DNA of 64,000 nt from Liolophura sinensis (lineage: Eukaryota; Mollusca; Polyplacophora; Chitonida; Chitonidae): the NCBI RefSeq assembly GCF_032854445.1, contig NC_088303.1, positions 29,331,501 to 29,395,500 of the forward strand, given 5' to 3'. Positions 46,563 to 59,950 of the stretch are shown one piece after another; the first letter of the stretch is position 1, and each line of letters opens with the position of its first letter. A model generated the notes under the pieces. It saw only the letters and a program-made list of their open reading frames with translations. It was not told the origin of the DNA and did no database searches. Both the position numbers and the translations under genes were made by a program.

Positions 46563-49023
46563 AAACAATCTATTTAAACTGCAAGTATAAAAACTGTAAA
46601 CTTAGGTCCATAACATCATGGCACAAAAATCCCTTCACTCGGAGTTGTTTTGAGACATTTCAATTTGCCTATTATACACTGGATTTGTCATTCCACAAGA
46701 CAAGTCACTGTGAATCTATTGCACATGTTAATCAAGAAGAATGCAATCCATCAATAAAACTGTACAAGAAATTGCAATTGAGAAACAGCAGAACTTTTCC
46801 TCATTAGCCTTCATCAAGCGTTTATTGGCTGCGCTTTCTGAAAAGATAACATTAAATTGAAACTCAAGAGGTAAGATGCTGTTAAAGATACAAAAACATG
46901 GAATAATACCAACAATCAAGTTGATCCACTGGTGAGAGAATCAATTACCAATGTTATACAAGTGCTCACAAACTTCCCCTCCAATAGTGTTTCAAAATGT
47001 GTCCTAAGCTAAACAAAAAATACTGGATGAATTGAATTCTAGAAAAGCTCTGAAAAGCCGAAGGAGAGGAAAAAATTCAGATGTTTTTCAATTACCTTTA
47101 AAAATGTGTATGTAAAAATAAAAATTTAAGCATTTCTCTCTTAAGCATAATCAACTTAGGTACATCCTATTTTATTTCTTCTTGAAGAGAAAAAACATTT
47201 CCAAAACACTTAGATCAGTACAATTGAATCTGTGTTTATCGATATGAAAGAGTAAAGGAGATAATTCCCTTGGGCTAAATGATTTGTCCTGTCTTAATGA
47301 GTACAGTACCAGTATCTCCAGCTATTGTCCTGCCTCTAGGCAAGTTAACAATACCACTTGATTAGAGCATGGGAGAAAAAAAATATACAAAAAACAAAAA
47401 TCCTATGATTACATCCAAAACATAGTAGTCAAATCTTACAAGCACCAGTGAATTCACTACAATCTTAAAATGTGGACAATCTATGCAGGACAAAATTTGA
47501 TCTATACTATTTTTTCGATGGCACATTTAACAGAGCGATTCAACACCACTCTTCAAGCAATTGGTTCACTTCATTGGGTTCCTTTAGAGAGTACATCCAG
47601 AGCTTCAAGGCAAATCTAAACCATTTCTCTCAAGTGCTCTAAAAACACGAACCATTTACCAATCTTTTTTGTTTGTGATAACCTATATTTTGTGCCTTGA
47701 GACTCAATATGAAGAGTAAGATTTGCACCCACAAGCAACTACAAATTATACAATGGCTGAATACACATTATTAAACACTAGAAAACACTGGTGCGTTAGA
47801 CATGTTGCACTCAACATCTGTGGTACCAAAATTTTTATTTACATCAATGTTATACCTTTCCATGCACATCATACGAGATGAACAAAGAGTTTCTTTTTTC
47901 TCATTCAGTCTTGACCCAAACAAAAGCAGAATTTGGGTGTCACAATCTATATATATTCAAACCACCAGCTAATACATACATGCACGTCATGAGTACCAGT
48001 CAAAGAGACAATAGTTCTGGATTCTGTCATCGCATGTCACGTACTAGGGTTTTATCTGGCCATTTGAAGCCCCCACTATCTTGGAGAACAGCTTTTTTCG
48101 CATGTTATTTGCAGTAAAACTAGTCCTTTTGTTAAAAATACGCAGCAAAGAAGCCGATTTTGATGTGTGACAGACAGTGTCATTTAATCTACGATCAAAG
48201 AACAATAACTTGTGGCGCAAAAAGAGCAGTTAGTTTTGGAAGTTTTCATTTTTAATGGTTATTTCACTTAAAAGTCTATCAAGTATGTGTTTCTCAGGCC
48301 ATCTCAAGTTACAAAATATGAATAAAGCCTTCCTATTTAGTTCTTGGCTGGACGGCTTGCTCATGAAAGCAAAAATTCTGATACTAGATTACTGCTCACA
48401 AAATTAACTACTCAGATGGAAATTTAGAGGTTCATATTTTTACCTGAAAATTGAACTGGTTTTGATGCTAAGCAGACCTTTAAAGAGTTCCACGTGCAGG
48501 ACTTAATTCAGCAAAATTTTACTATTATCACATTCAACAATTATACAGTAAAAAAATTACAGTAGTGTACATATATGTATAGGCAAATGTAAAATCATAA
48601 ATGAAGGAGAAAAAAAAAAGAAAAAAAAATTTCTGCAAGCTGAGATGAAGAGTCATTTCCAAGACAATCTTGCAGGGAAAGCCAAAATGTCATATACAGA
48701 TGTGTGAGAAAATGACTTGAGGTCAAATTCCATGTTCAACAGCAAAACTTATGAAAGGCACAAACTGGATTTTTTAAGAAAGTTGACAGAAGGGAGAGCT
48801 CGTCAAAGTCAAATTCTGTCAGAGACAAAAAGTTTTCAGTCAACATTCCTGTAAAACTTTAATAAGGTTTAAAGGTCTTGTTGAAGTGATAGGCATCAGT
48901 TTCTACCCCTGCTAACAGTTTTTCCATCTGGTATAATATCTGTACTCTTGCATGTTTGAATACAGAACAATTTCAGTCTCTTGTGTTTTGCAGACACTGC
49001 TAAAGAATATTGTAACTCACATG
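46563..49023. other. Unique sequence, no gene seen
   Basis: No domain-bearing frame. Short A-rich runs lie near 48611-48630. Confidence 0.45.
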
Positions 49024-49233
49024 TATACCCATAAATTGCGTCCATGACTAACTTGCCCATTTTTCCTGATTCTGAGAGTTCTGTTGATTTTAGAAAGGAG
49101 TTTTGAGGTTTGCCTGGAACATTGGATGATGTTCTGCTGGAAAATTGTAAGTATCAGCACTAAAAATAATATTTTGTGACATTTATCTGCCTTTAAAAAT
49201 GCACTTTTCAGCGTGAAATTTTAGGTCATTTAG
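49024..49233 (-). mobile_element. MITE-2 copy
   Basis: Read on the minus strand it gives AGTGCATTTTTAAAGGCAGA, TAAATGTCACAAAATATTAT, AGTGCTGATACTTACAATTT, AACATCATCCAATGTTCC, CTTTCTAAAATCAACAGAAC and TCTCAGAATCAGG in family order. The terminus GTGAAATTTTAGGTCATTTA is intact. The opposite terminus is diverged. Confidence 0.78.
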
Positions 49234-49242
49234 GCTAATCTG

Positions 49243-49326
49243 TTCATTTATTTATTTATTTGATTGGTGTTTTACGGCATACTCAAGAATATTTCCTTTA
49301 AATACGACGGCGGCCAACATTATGGC
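49243..49326 (-). mobile_element. SINE-A 3' fragment
   Basis: TTCATTTATTTATTTATTTG, ATTGGTGTTTTACGGCATAC, TCAAGAATATTTCC and CGACGGCGGCCAACATTATG. It starts 10 bp after the end of a MITE-2 copy. Confidence 0.88.
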
Positions 49327-51554
49327 CATGTATAATCAAAAGAATTATCTTACTGAAGGTCTTGTAATAACATGTTAAATAATGAAAGTCTTCAAAAAAT
49401 CAGGATCGAAAGTGGCATGTTGAAAATACACTCTGTTCATGTATGTGTACCTGATCTGCAATACACATACATATACACACGTCATACTGACCTATTAGCA
49501 GACTCGTACAGGCGTATAATGTGAATTTCTAAAAATCTGCCTCGTGTGAATGACAGCCTATTTTGCAGGTGATTTTGTGCGCCCTGAAATTCGCTTGTAT
49601 CACGTCAGATACTAGCGAAGAAATATGCTGGTGATTTCACTCGGTCAAAATAGTGTGTCTGTTTTGGCTAATTTCGATGACCAAGACTTTTGAGCTGACC
49701 AATCAAACAACACGGAATTGAGTTGAACTGTGAAATTTTGTTAGTGGCACATGGTTCACTAGGTCACATGACATAAAGTAATGACAGAAAAATCTGCCTA
49801 GTGTGTCTGCAACTATGCTGGAAATATCATCGGCGTTAAAAAATCTGCCTAGCGTGTCGCCGGCTTAACACCAAATACATTTGAAACAGCTTTCATAACC
49901 ACATGTACTGTCAGTTCAATCTACAAAACCTGGGACGAATATAACATATATAAGAAGAGGATATGTTGTGTCGAATTTCATATGAAAAGTTTCAAGAAAT
50001 AGGTTAGAGAACATCTCACATTTTAACAGAGTAGAGCTGTCAACAATCTACATCTGTGCCTTGTTTCAATCTCATTCAGGTTTTTCCTGGGGTATGATAC
50101 ACTAGCCATCACTAACTACTGGAAACTTAGACTTTCCTGCCCCTCACTGTCAAATCAATTCCCTCCCACCTCATCAGAGTGGTAATCCAAGCCGACTTAA
50201 AATCTTTACAGTAGAGGCAATAATGGTGGGGTTGTCACTAACACACGCCATCATGGGAATTTCTAGAGGAGGAGGGGAAGACAAAGGGAGGACTAGACTG
50301 TAGCAACATCAGGAACTGAACAATTTTCTATAATTAGCAGGGGCCTGTTATCACCAGAGAGCACCCAAGGACTTGATGTAAAGCCCACATAAAAGTTCCC
50401 CCAAGGATAATTCACTGGTAGCAAGGTTGTTGGTTAAAGGCTTTGCAGGTACAATTAAACTTTGATGAAATTGCAGGGTAGGGCAATACATAACGTAGAT
50501 AGGCTTTGATGGATTGAGACGAGGTTCTGTGAAAAATTTACCTTCATCACCTGAAGCAGGTTTTATTGGCAACACTCATGAGCTGTGCAAGATTGGAAAA
50601 CAAGGATCGGTGCATCATAACCGTTAAATACCACTTTGGCACTTGATTCCCTGAAGAAAAGTTAAAAATGACCTGAAATTAATTCCCAGATGGAGTAACC
50701 CTTTACTACATGTATATGTACATATCCCTTTTTGTTGGTTTTACATAAATGCTTTCTGTGCTTTCATTATAAGAAAAGCTTGTTTACCGTGTTGGACGAT
50801 ATGAGATGCATGTCAGCATGATATAAAAACAAATTTAATATCAACTACTTCTTCTCCAAATACAAGGAGTCAGCATAAAAGAACTAAACATGAAATACTA
50901 AAATTTACAACAGCTGCTTAAGACCACATAAATAATAATAAAGAGAAATTAATAATAAGAAAACATAAAGAGAAACTGAATATCATTATTATGCCAACAA
51001 TGACAGTGCATCTTTTCTCTGCCATGACTTATCCAGTCAAATTTCCCTTTCCTTTCAGATACAGACTTAGTAGCCTGCTACAACTGTTCACTGATGGATT
51101 ATACAAGTTCATGTTGTACAGCCTTGATACTCCCTTAGAGCAGACGTACTAACCAGCACAAATACAATCTACTTCTAGGTATACCCACAGGACAAGGTCA
51201 TGTACATACACACTTATGCAATAGTCTCAGATGGTTTAATTCAGGAAACAATTTAACTGAAAACTAAACTAAAAGACAACTCCTTCTATAAACCCCCCAA
51301 AAAGGCAACCATGTGGTTATACGACAAGTATAAGTACCATACTCAAAAAAAAAAAAAAGGAAAACAAATCTCCTTGAGAAAACCAAGATGCCTTTATTGT
51401 ATCTACACACCACAGGAATCCACCAGGGATTTTACCATTATGAAGGTCTCTTGATCGGAACCTCCAATTTCTCTTTTTGAAGTCCAAGGTTCACCATTAC
51501 AGATACAACATTTTGACGTAAGGACAACCATGCAACAATATGGTTTCAGTATAA
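49327..51554. other. Unique sequence, no gene seen
   Basis: ATCTGCCTAGTGTGTCTGC and near-copies occur at about 49530, 49792 and 49842 as a loose dispersed motif. Otherwise nothing was recognised. Confidence 0.4.
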
Positions 51555-51739
51555 CTGAATGCATGATTACGGCTGAATGCATGATTATGGCTGAATGCAT
51601 AATTACGGCTGAATGCAAGATTACGGCTGAATGCATGATTACGGCTGAATGCATGATTATAGCTGAATGCATAATTATGGCTGAATGCATGATTACGGCT
51701 GATGCATGATTATGGCAGAATGTATGATTATGGCTGAAC
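51555..51739. repeat. 18-bp minisatellite, about ten copies
   Basis: The unit is CTGAATGCATGATTACGG with A/G and C/T variants. One unit has lost a base (GGCTGATGCATG). On the minus strand it reads as a six-residue Ser-Ala-Val-Ile-Met-His repeat inside a 113-codon frame, which is a product of the period and not evidence of a gene. Confidence 0.95.
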
Positions 51740-52261
51740 GCCACCTCGGCAATAATGCAGCAATATCATAGCGCTAGTAAGTTTTGAGGAGCATTCTGAT
51801 ATAAACCCAATGCCAAATGAAGTATTAAACTACACACTCATATCCCCAAACTCTTCTTCAGGGATCAGTTTATTATTGCCTATCTGCATGTAGACATATT
51901 ACAAATCTATTCCAGCCTCCTGTAGAAATTGACCTTGTAACATAACATACATGTACATGTAGGTAAGCACACATCTTACATATTTCTAACTCACAGGATA
52001 ATTGCTTACACTGGTAATGCAATTAGGTCTATAGAGAAATTGGTTTCCTGAGTGCCGGTGAAAAAAGTTGGCGTTAATGGGTATACATACATTATCCATG
52101 GCAAGAATTCAGGCATTGATGTACCCTTAAACTGGTCATGTACATGGACATTTACCCTCTACAACTAACATACACATCGTACTGTATACACAAGAGTGGC
52201 TACAGGATTAAGAGCTTGGAGACAACATGAGGGGCTATAAGTTGGCAAAACAGCGATTTAA
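51740..52261. other. Unique sequence, no gene seen
   Basis: Nothing recognised. Confidence 0.4.
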
Positions 52262-52360
52262 TTACGTACCTGACAGGGAATCTAATTAGTGACAGGTAAT
52301 AGATTCCAAGCTTGACACTGACAGCCCAGCACGAGATTACCTGCCAGTTAGATGTAACCT
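52262..52360. promoter_or_regulatory. CAGGTA/TACCTG plus TAAT block, possible enhancer
   Basis: ACGTACCTGACAGG, ATCTAATTAGTGACAGG (followed by TAAT) and GATTACCTGCCAG lie within 100 bp. They combine Snail/ZEB-like sites with homeodomain-type TAAT cores. Motif evidence only. Confidence 0.2.
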
Positions 52361-52904
52361 TTGTCAACAGCGCTTACCATAAGCATTCTGAGAGACAAAG
52401 TCACTCCATTTAATAGCCACAGTTAAAAACTGACCTTCAGTACACATGTACATGTATTTAGACTAAGTGCAAAAAATTATATCCTTGGAGAACACTGTCA
52501 TAATATGATGGACATGAAGATTCATTTTATTTATTTCTCATGACTGACTGACTGCAGATGAGGTGGAAAGTTGCATATTGACTTTCCTTCTGGAAACAAG
52601 CCATTTCCTGCCTAATTCTTGGCTCTTAATTAATGTCTAATTTAGATACATGTGTTGGACGCATGGCAGGGAAACCACCACGATACTTTGCATGAAAACA
52701 TATTATACCTGGAACATAATCATATAACCAGTGTACCATCAAGTGACCAGTCTACTTCAGTACTATGTGTTACATCAATTACATGTACGTATTCATCAAA
52801 GCACCAATAGTACTGCAGCCTACAGTATTCATCTATTAATATAAAGCCCTGAAAGTCACCGAAACTAAAGCATTAGCATGGTTTCTGAAGTATGCAAAGG
52901 ATCG

Positions 52905-52918
52905 ATTGCCATGGTTAC
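52905..52918 (-). promoter_or_regulatory. RFX X-box-like site
   Basis: The minus strand reads GTAACCATGGCAAT, which fits the RFX X-box (GTnnCC, AT spacer, RGnAAC) except for the last base. An overlapping second half-site GTTACCATGGAGAT lies on the plus strand (52914-52927). No gene start follows. Confidence 0.3.
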
Positions 52919-52927
52919 CATGGAGAT

Positions 52928-53605
52928 GCATCCGGTTCCATATAGCATAGACATCATCATAGAACCCACAAATATTAGTGTACATGTACATGTCGATGTA
53001 CTCACACTATCCACCAGCTTTCTAAAAGGAAATATGAACACGCATCTTACCATGTTCAAGCGTTTGAAATGGTCTAAAGCATTAGGCCTGAATATTCCAT
53101 GTGTGTATTTCTGTCACAAAATATAAATATTAAAATTGCTTTTCCTTTCAAATGTAAACCAACAGGATTTTCAGACATGTTAAGTTTATAAATGAAACAG
53201 GGCCATTGGAAATTTAGACAATGTATCTTCTGTATGGATCAACACCAGAATATTTTTCTCATATTTGCACACAAGTGTATACAATGGTATAATACAGCCC
53301 ATCTGTCGATACACATATTATCAACAAATATGTACATACATGTATTTGTACTCAGGGCGCACAGGGATTTTTATTTACCCCTAAACATCTTACACGATTA
53401 AGTTCCACAATGCACATGTCCATCAGAATCCTCAAGGAATCAATCCACCACAACGTGCAGACTTTCAAAGGTCACAGAAAATGATGAACATGATAAAACA
53501 TGTACGTGAAGGCACACCAACGTAGGAAGGTTAGAAAAAAAAAAAACGGCATACAGTGTAGATGTGCATTGGCAGGGAACGGAGAAGAGGCCATGCGCTA
53601 AAACA
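52928..53605. other. Unique sequence, no gene seen
   Basis: Nothing recognised. Confidence 0.4.
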
Positions 53606-53813
53606 CTTTTTATTCTTCAACCTTTGTGCATGTTTGCAAGATGTTTATTAAAACATTTTTTGACAGTATTTTTCTGATAAAAGCACAATTTGGCAAAGCC
53701 CTGAAATTAGTCAACCCAACCAATGTAGTTTTGTCGACGAAATCAACAAGAAAAAGTAAATTAATTAATTGCACTGAAAGTTTCTCTTACATATGCAGGT
53801 TGGGGAATTCGGG
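53606..53813 (+). mobile_element. MITE-1 copy, diverged termini
   Basis: The left end TTTATTCTTCAACCTTTGTG and the right end, whose reverse complement is CCCGAATTCCCCAACCTGCA, are weak inverted repeats. The interior blocks GTTTATTAAAACA, GCAAAGCCCTGAAATTAGTC, AACCCAACCAATGTAGTTTT and TTGCACTGAAAG match the other copies. Confidence 0.72.
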
Positions 53814-56041
53814 AAACAACAAAGAAGTCAATTAAACTGCTTTAGGATATGTATGTATCTTGAATAATAAAACTTACCTACATGTAACACAGAAGCCAAT
53901 GTTAGTCTCTCAAAACCATGGCAATTTTCTGTAGACATCAGAAAAAGGTGTGTCTGTCCTTCTCTATCGTTTACATTCAACCAGCATGATGAACTCGGGC
54001 ACTCGATTGGCGGTCACTCGTTGGCAGCCTGGAATGAGGAAGGACAGATTTAGATTCCTCTATGAAGGAAGTTTTTTTTTTCTCACCCAAACTCTGTTCA
54101 TGAGACTGAATTAAGTATTACCCCAGACCAGGAGCAAATTCAGGTAGAGTTGGCTGCTTCATCTGCTCTGTACACTGAAATACAACTGAATTGGCTGTGT
54201 CTTAACTTAAGTATTTACAGTTGGCAATTTCACACCCCACTCCGTCAATTCAATCATTGAATTTCATTAAAGTCTCAGGGCGGTCTGCTATTCTCCTGTG
54301 ACAGAATGATGGATATATCCTTAATGGTACGTCTGCCTTTACCTTGACCAACAATCATACAAACTAACAGCTCAAGGTATTTTCAGCAAGTTATCATTGG
54401 CAACAACAGTTTACCCTAAAGTGAGTTGGTTTTGTCACAAGACTTAATACTACAGGTAAATTTCAATGAGATATGTACCATTAGTCAATAGAATAAATAC
54501 TTAAAATAAAGTGTTTTGGCATGTGTCTGGAATACAATTTTTTTGGTTAAACTGACCCAGCTATAAAGCAAGATAAGAAAAGTTGTAAGAGACAATTCCA
54601 CAATTTTATACAACACAAGGATAAATACAACACCAACTGCATGGTGCTTTGATTACTCCCATTAGCATTAACTAGAATATCACCTATTATAATTAACAAT
54701 AAATAACATATTTTTTAAGAACTTTCAGGGAGATAAAACTTCTTACATAAGTTTTAAATGTAGAAAATTGAACTGTGCTGAAACATTTTGGCACATTGTT
54801 CTCTGTGTTAAAACAGTGAAGGGCCATACCAGCATAGCATGGTATTTGCTATTACTCAAGCTTTGATTTTCACGTTTTCATGGCCTGCATTAACACTCAT
54901 CTGTCTTCTTCGCTGATGTGTATCCTCTGTGTGAAAATCGCTTTTAAAAAATCACCATTAAGTCCATGTTTTATGGCAATAGTGAACTGCAGTCAATGCT
55001 ACAGACAGATTCCACAAAGACCAAGATTGGTAGAGCAGGTACATCAAGAGAAAACCAAGACAGCGTTCAATGGCAACTAGAATTAAACATCAAGAATAGT
55101 CCTGTGAACTAAAATTATGTACTGACAAGCTCAGGTATAAAGACCAGCTCTCGAACACTCCCCAAAGTAAAGATTAGTAAAGCTTTCAGGTCCATCCTTT
55201 CAAGCTGTCCTACATCACGCTCTCTTTTTATTACCTGCCTCCCTGATGATTCTCCCGCCTTCCGTAAGATAGCCATTGATAACAAATGTCACATACATTT
55301 AATACTTACATCTTGACAGACGAAGAATGTGCAACGCCAGACCTTATGTAAGAGTGATTAAATGTTCATGAAGAGATATTAAACATACCTGCTATAATTC
55401 CTCTAATCACACATTCATATCGACAATTACACAAACCTTCCGTGCACAAGGTAAACTTTATTACACATTAACCAACTTAACACAAAGATAAATTAACGTC
55501 AATAAACTTTCAATGAGGTGCAGATATCATCTGTATATTTTGGAACAAGTTCAAATCAGTTAGCTCACACCTTTTCTAAGGGTACACAAAAATGACTGAT
55601 ACATGGAAAAAGATTGCCAACTTTCATGTAGATGAATGGGACTGCTCCTTGATTGAATTATTCAAGGTTAAATACCTTATAAACAGGGAAGCTATTTTAT
55701 GTAATTCTAAATTGGCTGAATTTCTGTAATTCTGAATTAATTCTGAATTTTCTGAGGTCATCAATGTATGTACTTTGCCAACTCATTAACCATAATCCAT
55801 TATATTGGCAAAGCAAGAAAACTGGCTATTACATAACTCGACTGGTTCAGACGCATGTAGTTGACATAATTTAGCACTGCACATTTCAACATGCAGTACA
55901 TGAAGTACATGTACAATATACAATACAATGTTGAATGTCACCTGATGTTAGTATACAGAGATGCAAAATCACATTGACTGAAATTTCAACCATCGCTACT
56001 TTATTAACTATGAACTGGAACTTTTTTTATGTATGTACATG
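53814..56041. other. Unique sequence, no gene seen
   Basis: Only short frames without recognised domains. A T run lies at 54072-54081. Confidence 0.45.
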
Positions 56042-56314
56042 TATGCTTGGGGTTTTAACAATTTCTCAGTCGTGTGACTCATTAGATGCATGCATTTACA
56101 TGTATACTGTGACACCGGACATGACACCCCAGCCAGTCACATTATTCTGACACTGGGCCAACCGGTGTTGTTTCCTCGTTCTAATCTCTCAATGCTGAAC
56201 ATCAGATAAGGCAGCAACAACTACCATTTTTAAAGTCTTTGGTATGACCCAACCTGGGTTTGATCCCGTGTCTTCTGACTTTGATGTGGATGCTCCAACC
56301 ATTAGGCCACCAAA
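56042..56314 (-). mobile_element. SINE-C, near full length
   Basis: On the minus strand the head is GCTTTGGTGGCCTAATGG, with A box TGGCCTAATGGTTGGAGC and B box GATCAAACCC. Then come CATACCAAAGACTTTAAAAA, AGCATTGAGAGATTAGAAC, CGGTTGGCCCAGTGTCAGAA and TAATGTGACTGGCTGGGGTG. The 3' end CACGACTGAGAAATTGTTAA with AACCCCAAGC is a form of the SINE-B 3' module. Confidence 0.85.
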
Positions 56315-58107
56315 GCTGTATCTGTAACTTTAACAATGATGTTGACATAAAGCCGGGCACATGTAATCTGACAGACACTGAGACAGTGCTCAAACACAAT
56401 GCTATCTTCCTGCCAAAATACCTATCTATAAAGACCAGATTTTGCTTTGCAATCCAGCCAATACAAGAAACATTTGAATATAGCCAGCCACATGTTTATG
56501 ATGGGATCTGTTCCCAGGCCAATGTGTTCAGGATGTCCTTGATATCTCCTGCACATTCCTCTTCAGATTTTACGCCTTAAGCATGAATAAACCCCTCATG
56601 ATAGGCACCATATTGCTGCCATATGAGAAGACAGATCCCAGAGGTACATTGTAGGTTTGCTCAGTATCAATGCTACAGACATGACTGCATAAAAAACTCT
56701 TCAGATATTCCCAATATCTGAGAACCAGTTCACATGGGCCATCAGCTGGAGAGTTCAAACAACGTGCAGATAAAACAGAAGAGCATTCGGTATGGAGTTC
56801 CTATGATTTACTCCATCTTTCCTGTTTCGATGATACATGTACGTGGATATAGTCTCTTGAAGAAAATAAAGCATTGATGTCTACTGCCATCGGTCAATGC
56901 CACTCCATATCAATTTGTAAAAATTACCAGTTACTCTGCTGAGGTGGCCGGCAAAATTAAATCAATCGTTGCCTCCAAAAAGTCTGAGATTGATGCTGAC
57001 GAGTGCTGGAGCCGATAGACAAATTGTTCAAATCGAATCTGGTAGTTTCCCAGACGACACCAGACAGACGAAAAACTATAATACTGTCTAGCACCAGCTC
57101 ACCCCCACCTAATAAGGACAACTTATCACTATCTTTTTTTTCACACTTCATCTTGTATAAACACAGAAAGAATGAAGTTTGTTTCCAAAAGATATAATTT
57201 TCACTTTCGTAATAACAGATGATGGGAAAAGTTCTTATTGAAATTTACACTATTGTCTTGACATGAAAAAAAAGTTTTCTAAACCAGGAATGGGGAAAAT
57301 CCACACATTTTTTTTTTCCCCTCAGTTTAATAATAGCTTTCTCCTCCTTATATATTACATTATATATTCTTGGGCCTACATCATGAAAAATGATAATCAT
57401 GAAAAATGATATACCCTGAGAATGGTTTGACAAAGGGCAGCTACTAAATACATTTTTCAACACTTCCATCTTAAAACACATACTTGTAGGCTTTATGGAG
57501 CTTTAAACATCATAACAAAAAGTACAGTAGTTACAATGTACAGTATAATTGCAAGAAAATTCATTTATTCACGCTTGTGCAAGTGATCCATTTTCTCACC
57601 AAAACAGATGTGGCACAGGCAAGGTGTTAACTTGCATGAATTAGTCTTGCCAGCCTTGATCTGATGACAAAAACATTACTCAAATCCTTCACTTCCCCCA
57701 CCCTTCACAACCCTTTGTACCCTGATTACTTTCACCTTCTGGTCTATTCATAAACATTGCTGATCTCTCTCCTCCATTCTCCTCAGATTTAATTAATATT
57801 TCATTCAGTAATTAGGTCTGAGCAAATTGATTTTTGGACAAAAGTGCTTCAAATCACACTATACACGTGTGCAGCCTAAAAGGTTTTTTCCAGATCATGG
57901 TGGCCTAGGGTACAGACGATTAGCACATTTAGAAGGCAGCATCGGAGTACAAGTACCAAATCAACTGGATAAGGGCAAGACAATGTCCACCGAGACCAGC
58001 AGCACTGCTTTAAGGCATCTAACTATTACTGCCTGAAGCTCATGCAGATTTCCTCTCCAGTTGTACGTGGGAAGATCCTCAGTTTCCTCTCACCTCAATA
58101 ATGTCAT
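56315..58107. other. Unique sequence, no gene seen
   Basis: Short frames only. A T-rich run lies at 57309-57318. Confidence 0.45.
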
Positions 58108-58218
58108 ATTTATTTATATTTTTGCTGTTGTTTTACACAATACTCCAGAATATTTCACTTACATACGTATGACGGGCAACCAGCATTATGGTGGAGAGTA
58201 ACGGACAGAGACTTTGGG
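58108..58218 (-). mobile_element. SINE-A 3' fragment
   Basis: ATTTATTTATATTTTTGCTG, TTGTTTTACACAATACTCCA, GAATATTTCACTTACATACG and AACCAGCATTATGGTGGAG. It is followed by a G run (GGGGTGGGGGGGG). Confidence 0.82.
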
Positions 58219-59822
58219 GTGGGGGGGGACAGCATTTAATGTTTAATGAACAGTACATTATATTTTAAGAACAGAGACAAAGTTGGGTCCATCTAGGCTG
58301 ATAGCTGATTGATTTGTGTTGTCTATGAAGGTGTATGTGAACATGTCTTTGTACAGAACAGTTACACAAGACCTACACAAAGCACAAGACCTACAGTATG
58401 TGAAATTCCACCCATTGATGTCTGCCAGCATGTGTGGGGGAGGGGTGAATAAAGCAAGTTTTTGTCTCGCCACAGAAATTACACAAGTTCCACAGTCTGA
58501 CCTAATCACTATGATGGCTTAACCACAGATCAATGGGCCAGCGTCAAAAACACGTTACTCTGTGATCAATATAAGGGACCTCAAAACGGAAGCCCGCATC
58601 CCACACATCCTAGTGGAGGAGCCAGCGTTTGCAGTCCACAGTTCACTGCAACCCAACCAATGTTCAGTCAGAATTATGAGAATTAAATCCATTCAAGGGA
58701 GCTTTGGGGGAGATCGATGTCTACAAATGAGAGGGGACAAGGCTTGAAGCCATTAGCTAATAAATTTTAATGCCGAAACGGAAAGCTGATCTTTGTGAGG
58801 GATGTAAGGATTCTTGGGTGGGTTGTTAACAGAAGGCATGTTAATCTGTGTGCACTTTGCTGTTACATGACACTACTTCACATAAGGTCTCCGTTCGCTC
58901 TACCAAAGTAGTCATTTATTCCAATCCTGAAGGTGTAGCAGTATTTTATTCCCAAAACACATGGTTACAAACACAAAATGTCTTTGGAATTTTTTTTTTT
59001 TTAAGAATTAAAGGATAAAGCAAAGCATCACCTTACACAATTGTTGAATGTTCTGAACTCTGAAGGCCAACTGGCAACATCAAAACAAGTGCTACAGAAA
59101 ACCAACACTGAAGAGTGAAATATATATGATCACCATGAAAAAATGCCATCACTGTACACTGGTGAGGAAAGGATTACAAAACAAAAACAGAAAGACAAAT
59201 TAATTTACATGCATGTACTTTCAAATAATGCAAACAGAACGCAAGTACAAGGTTTACATGTAAATCTAGCAAATGGAAGGTCAAAATATGTTGGTACCAA
59301 ATCCTTCTATGATATTTGGTCAATTCAGTTCTTCAAAAATTTGATAAACAAAATGAGACTGAGGCTTCCCACAGGGCAGTTGGTGAGAGCGGCTGATAGA
59401 TTGTCCCAGTGGCAATGGCCCAGGCTGTAAAGGCACTAATGGAGTTATTAGATACTAGATAGGACGCATCCATTTCACTTTTATCAGAAGGGTGACAAAA
59501 AAATGCAGATGTTCTTCCGAATATGTACACATGTATCATTCACATGCACCGATGAATGATGAGTGCAATGGATTAAAATTCAATCATACTGCAGTGATAG
59601 CATGAAAAGTCTTTATCTATACATGCATTAATCAAAGACTAAGCAAGAATTCTAATAAATAAGATAACAAATTGGTTAGGATTTTCTCCTCAGTGTATCC
59701 TGCAAAATTCTTGATTTATCTATTGGCTTTTCATTTCACAAATCATATAAAAACAAAACACTTGTACATGTATATACTGCAGTGGGGATAAAAAGAAATA
59801 GGGGAGAGCCTCAGGCCCTCTT
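58219..59822. other. Unique sequence, no gene seen
   Basis: Short frames without recognised domains. Confidence 0.45.
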
Positions 59823-59950
59823 GATTTTATTTATTATTTGATTTGAGTTTTACGCTGTACTCAAGAATACTTCATTTATACCATGGCGGCCAGCATTATG
59901 GTGACTTGAACTCACCGTGACCACATTGGTGAGAGGCTCCCAAGTCAGAC
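59823..59950 (-). mobile_element. SINE-A with about 95-bp internal deletion
   Basis: The tail and 3' domain (TTTATTTATTATTTGATTTG to GGCGGCCAGCATTATGGTG) join directly to the head-proximal part ACTTGAACTCACCGTGACCA and CATTGGTGAGAGGCTCC. The middle of the element is absent, although both ends are kept. Confidence 0.85.
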
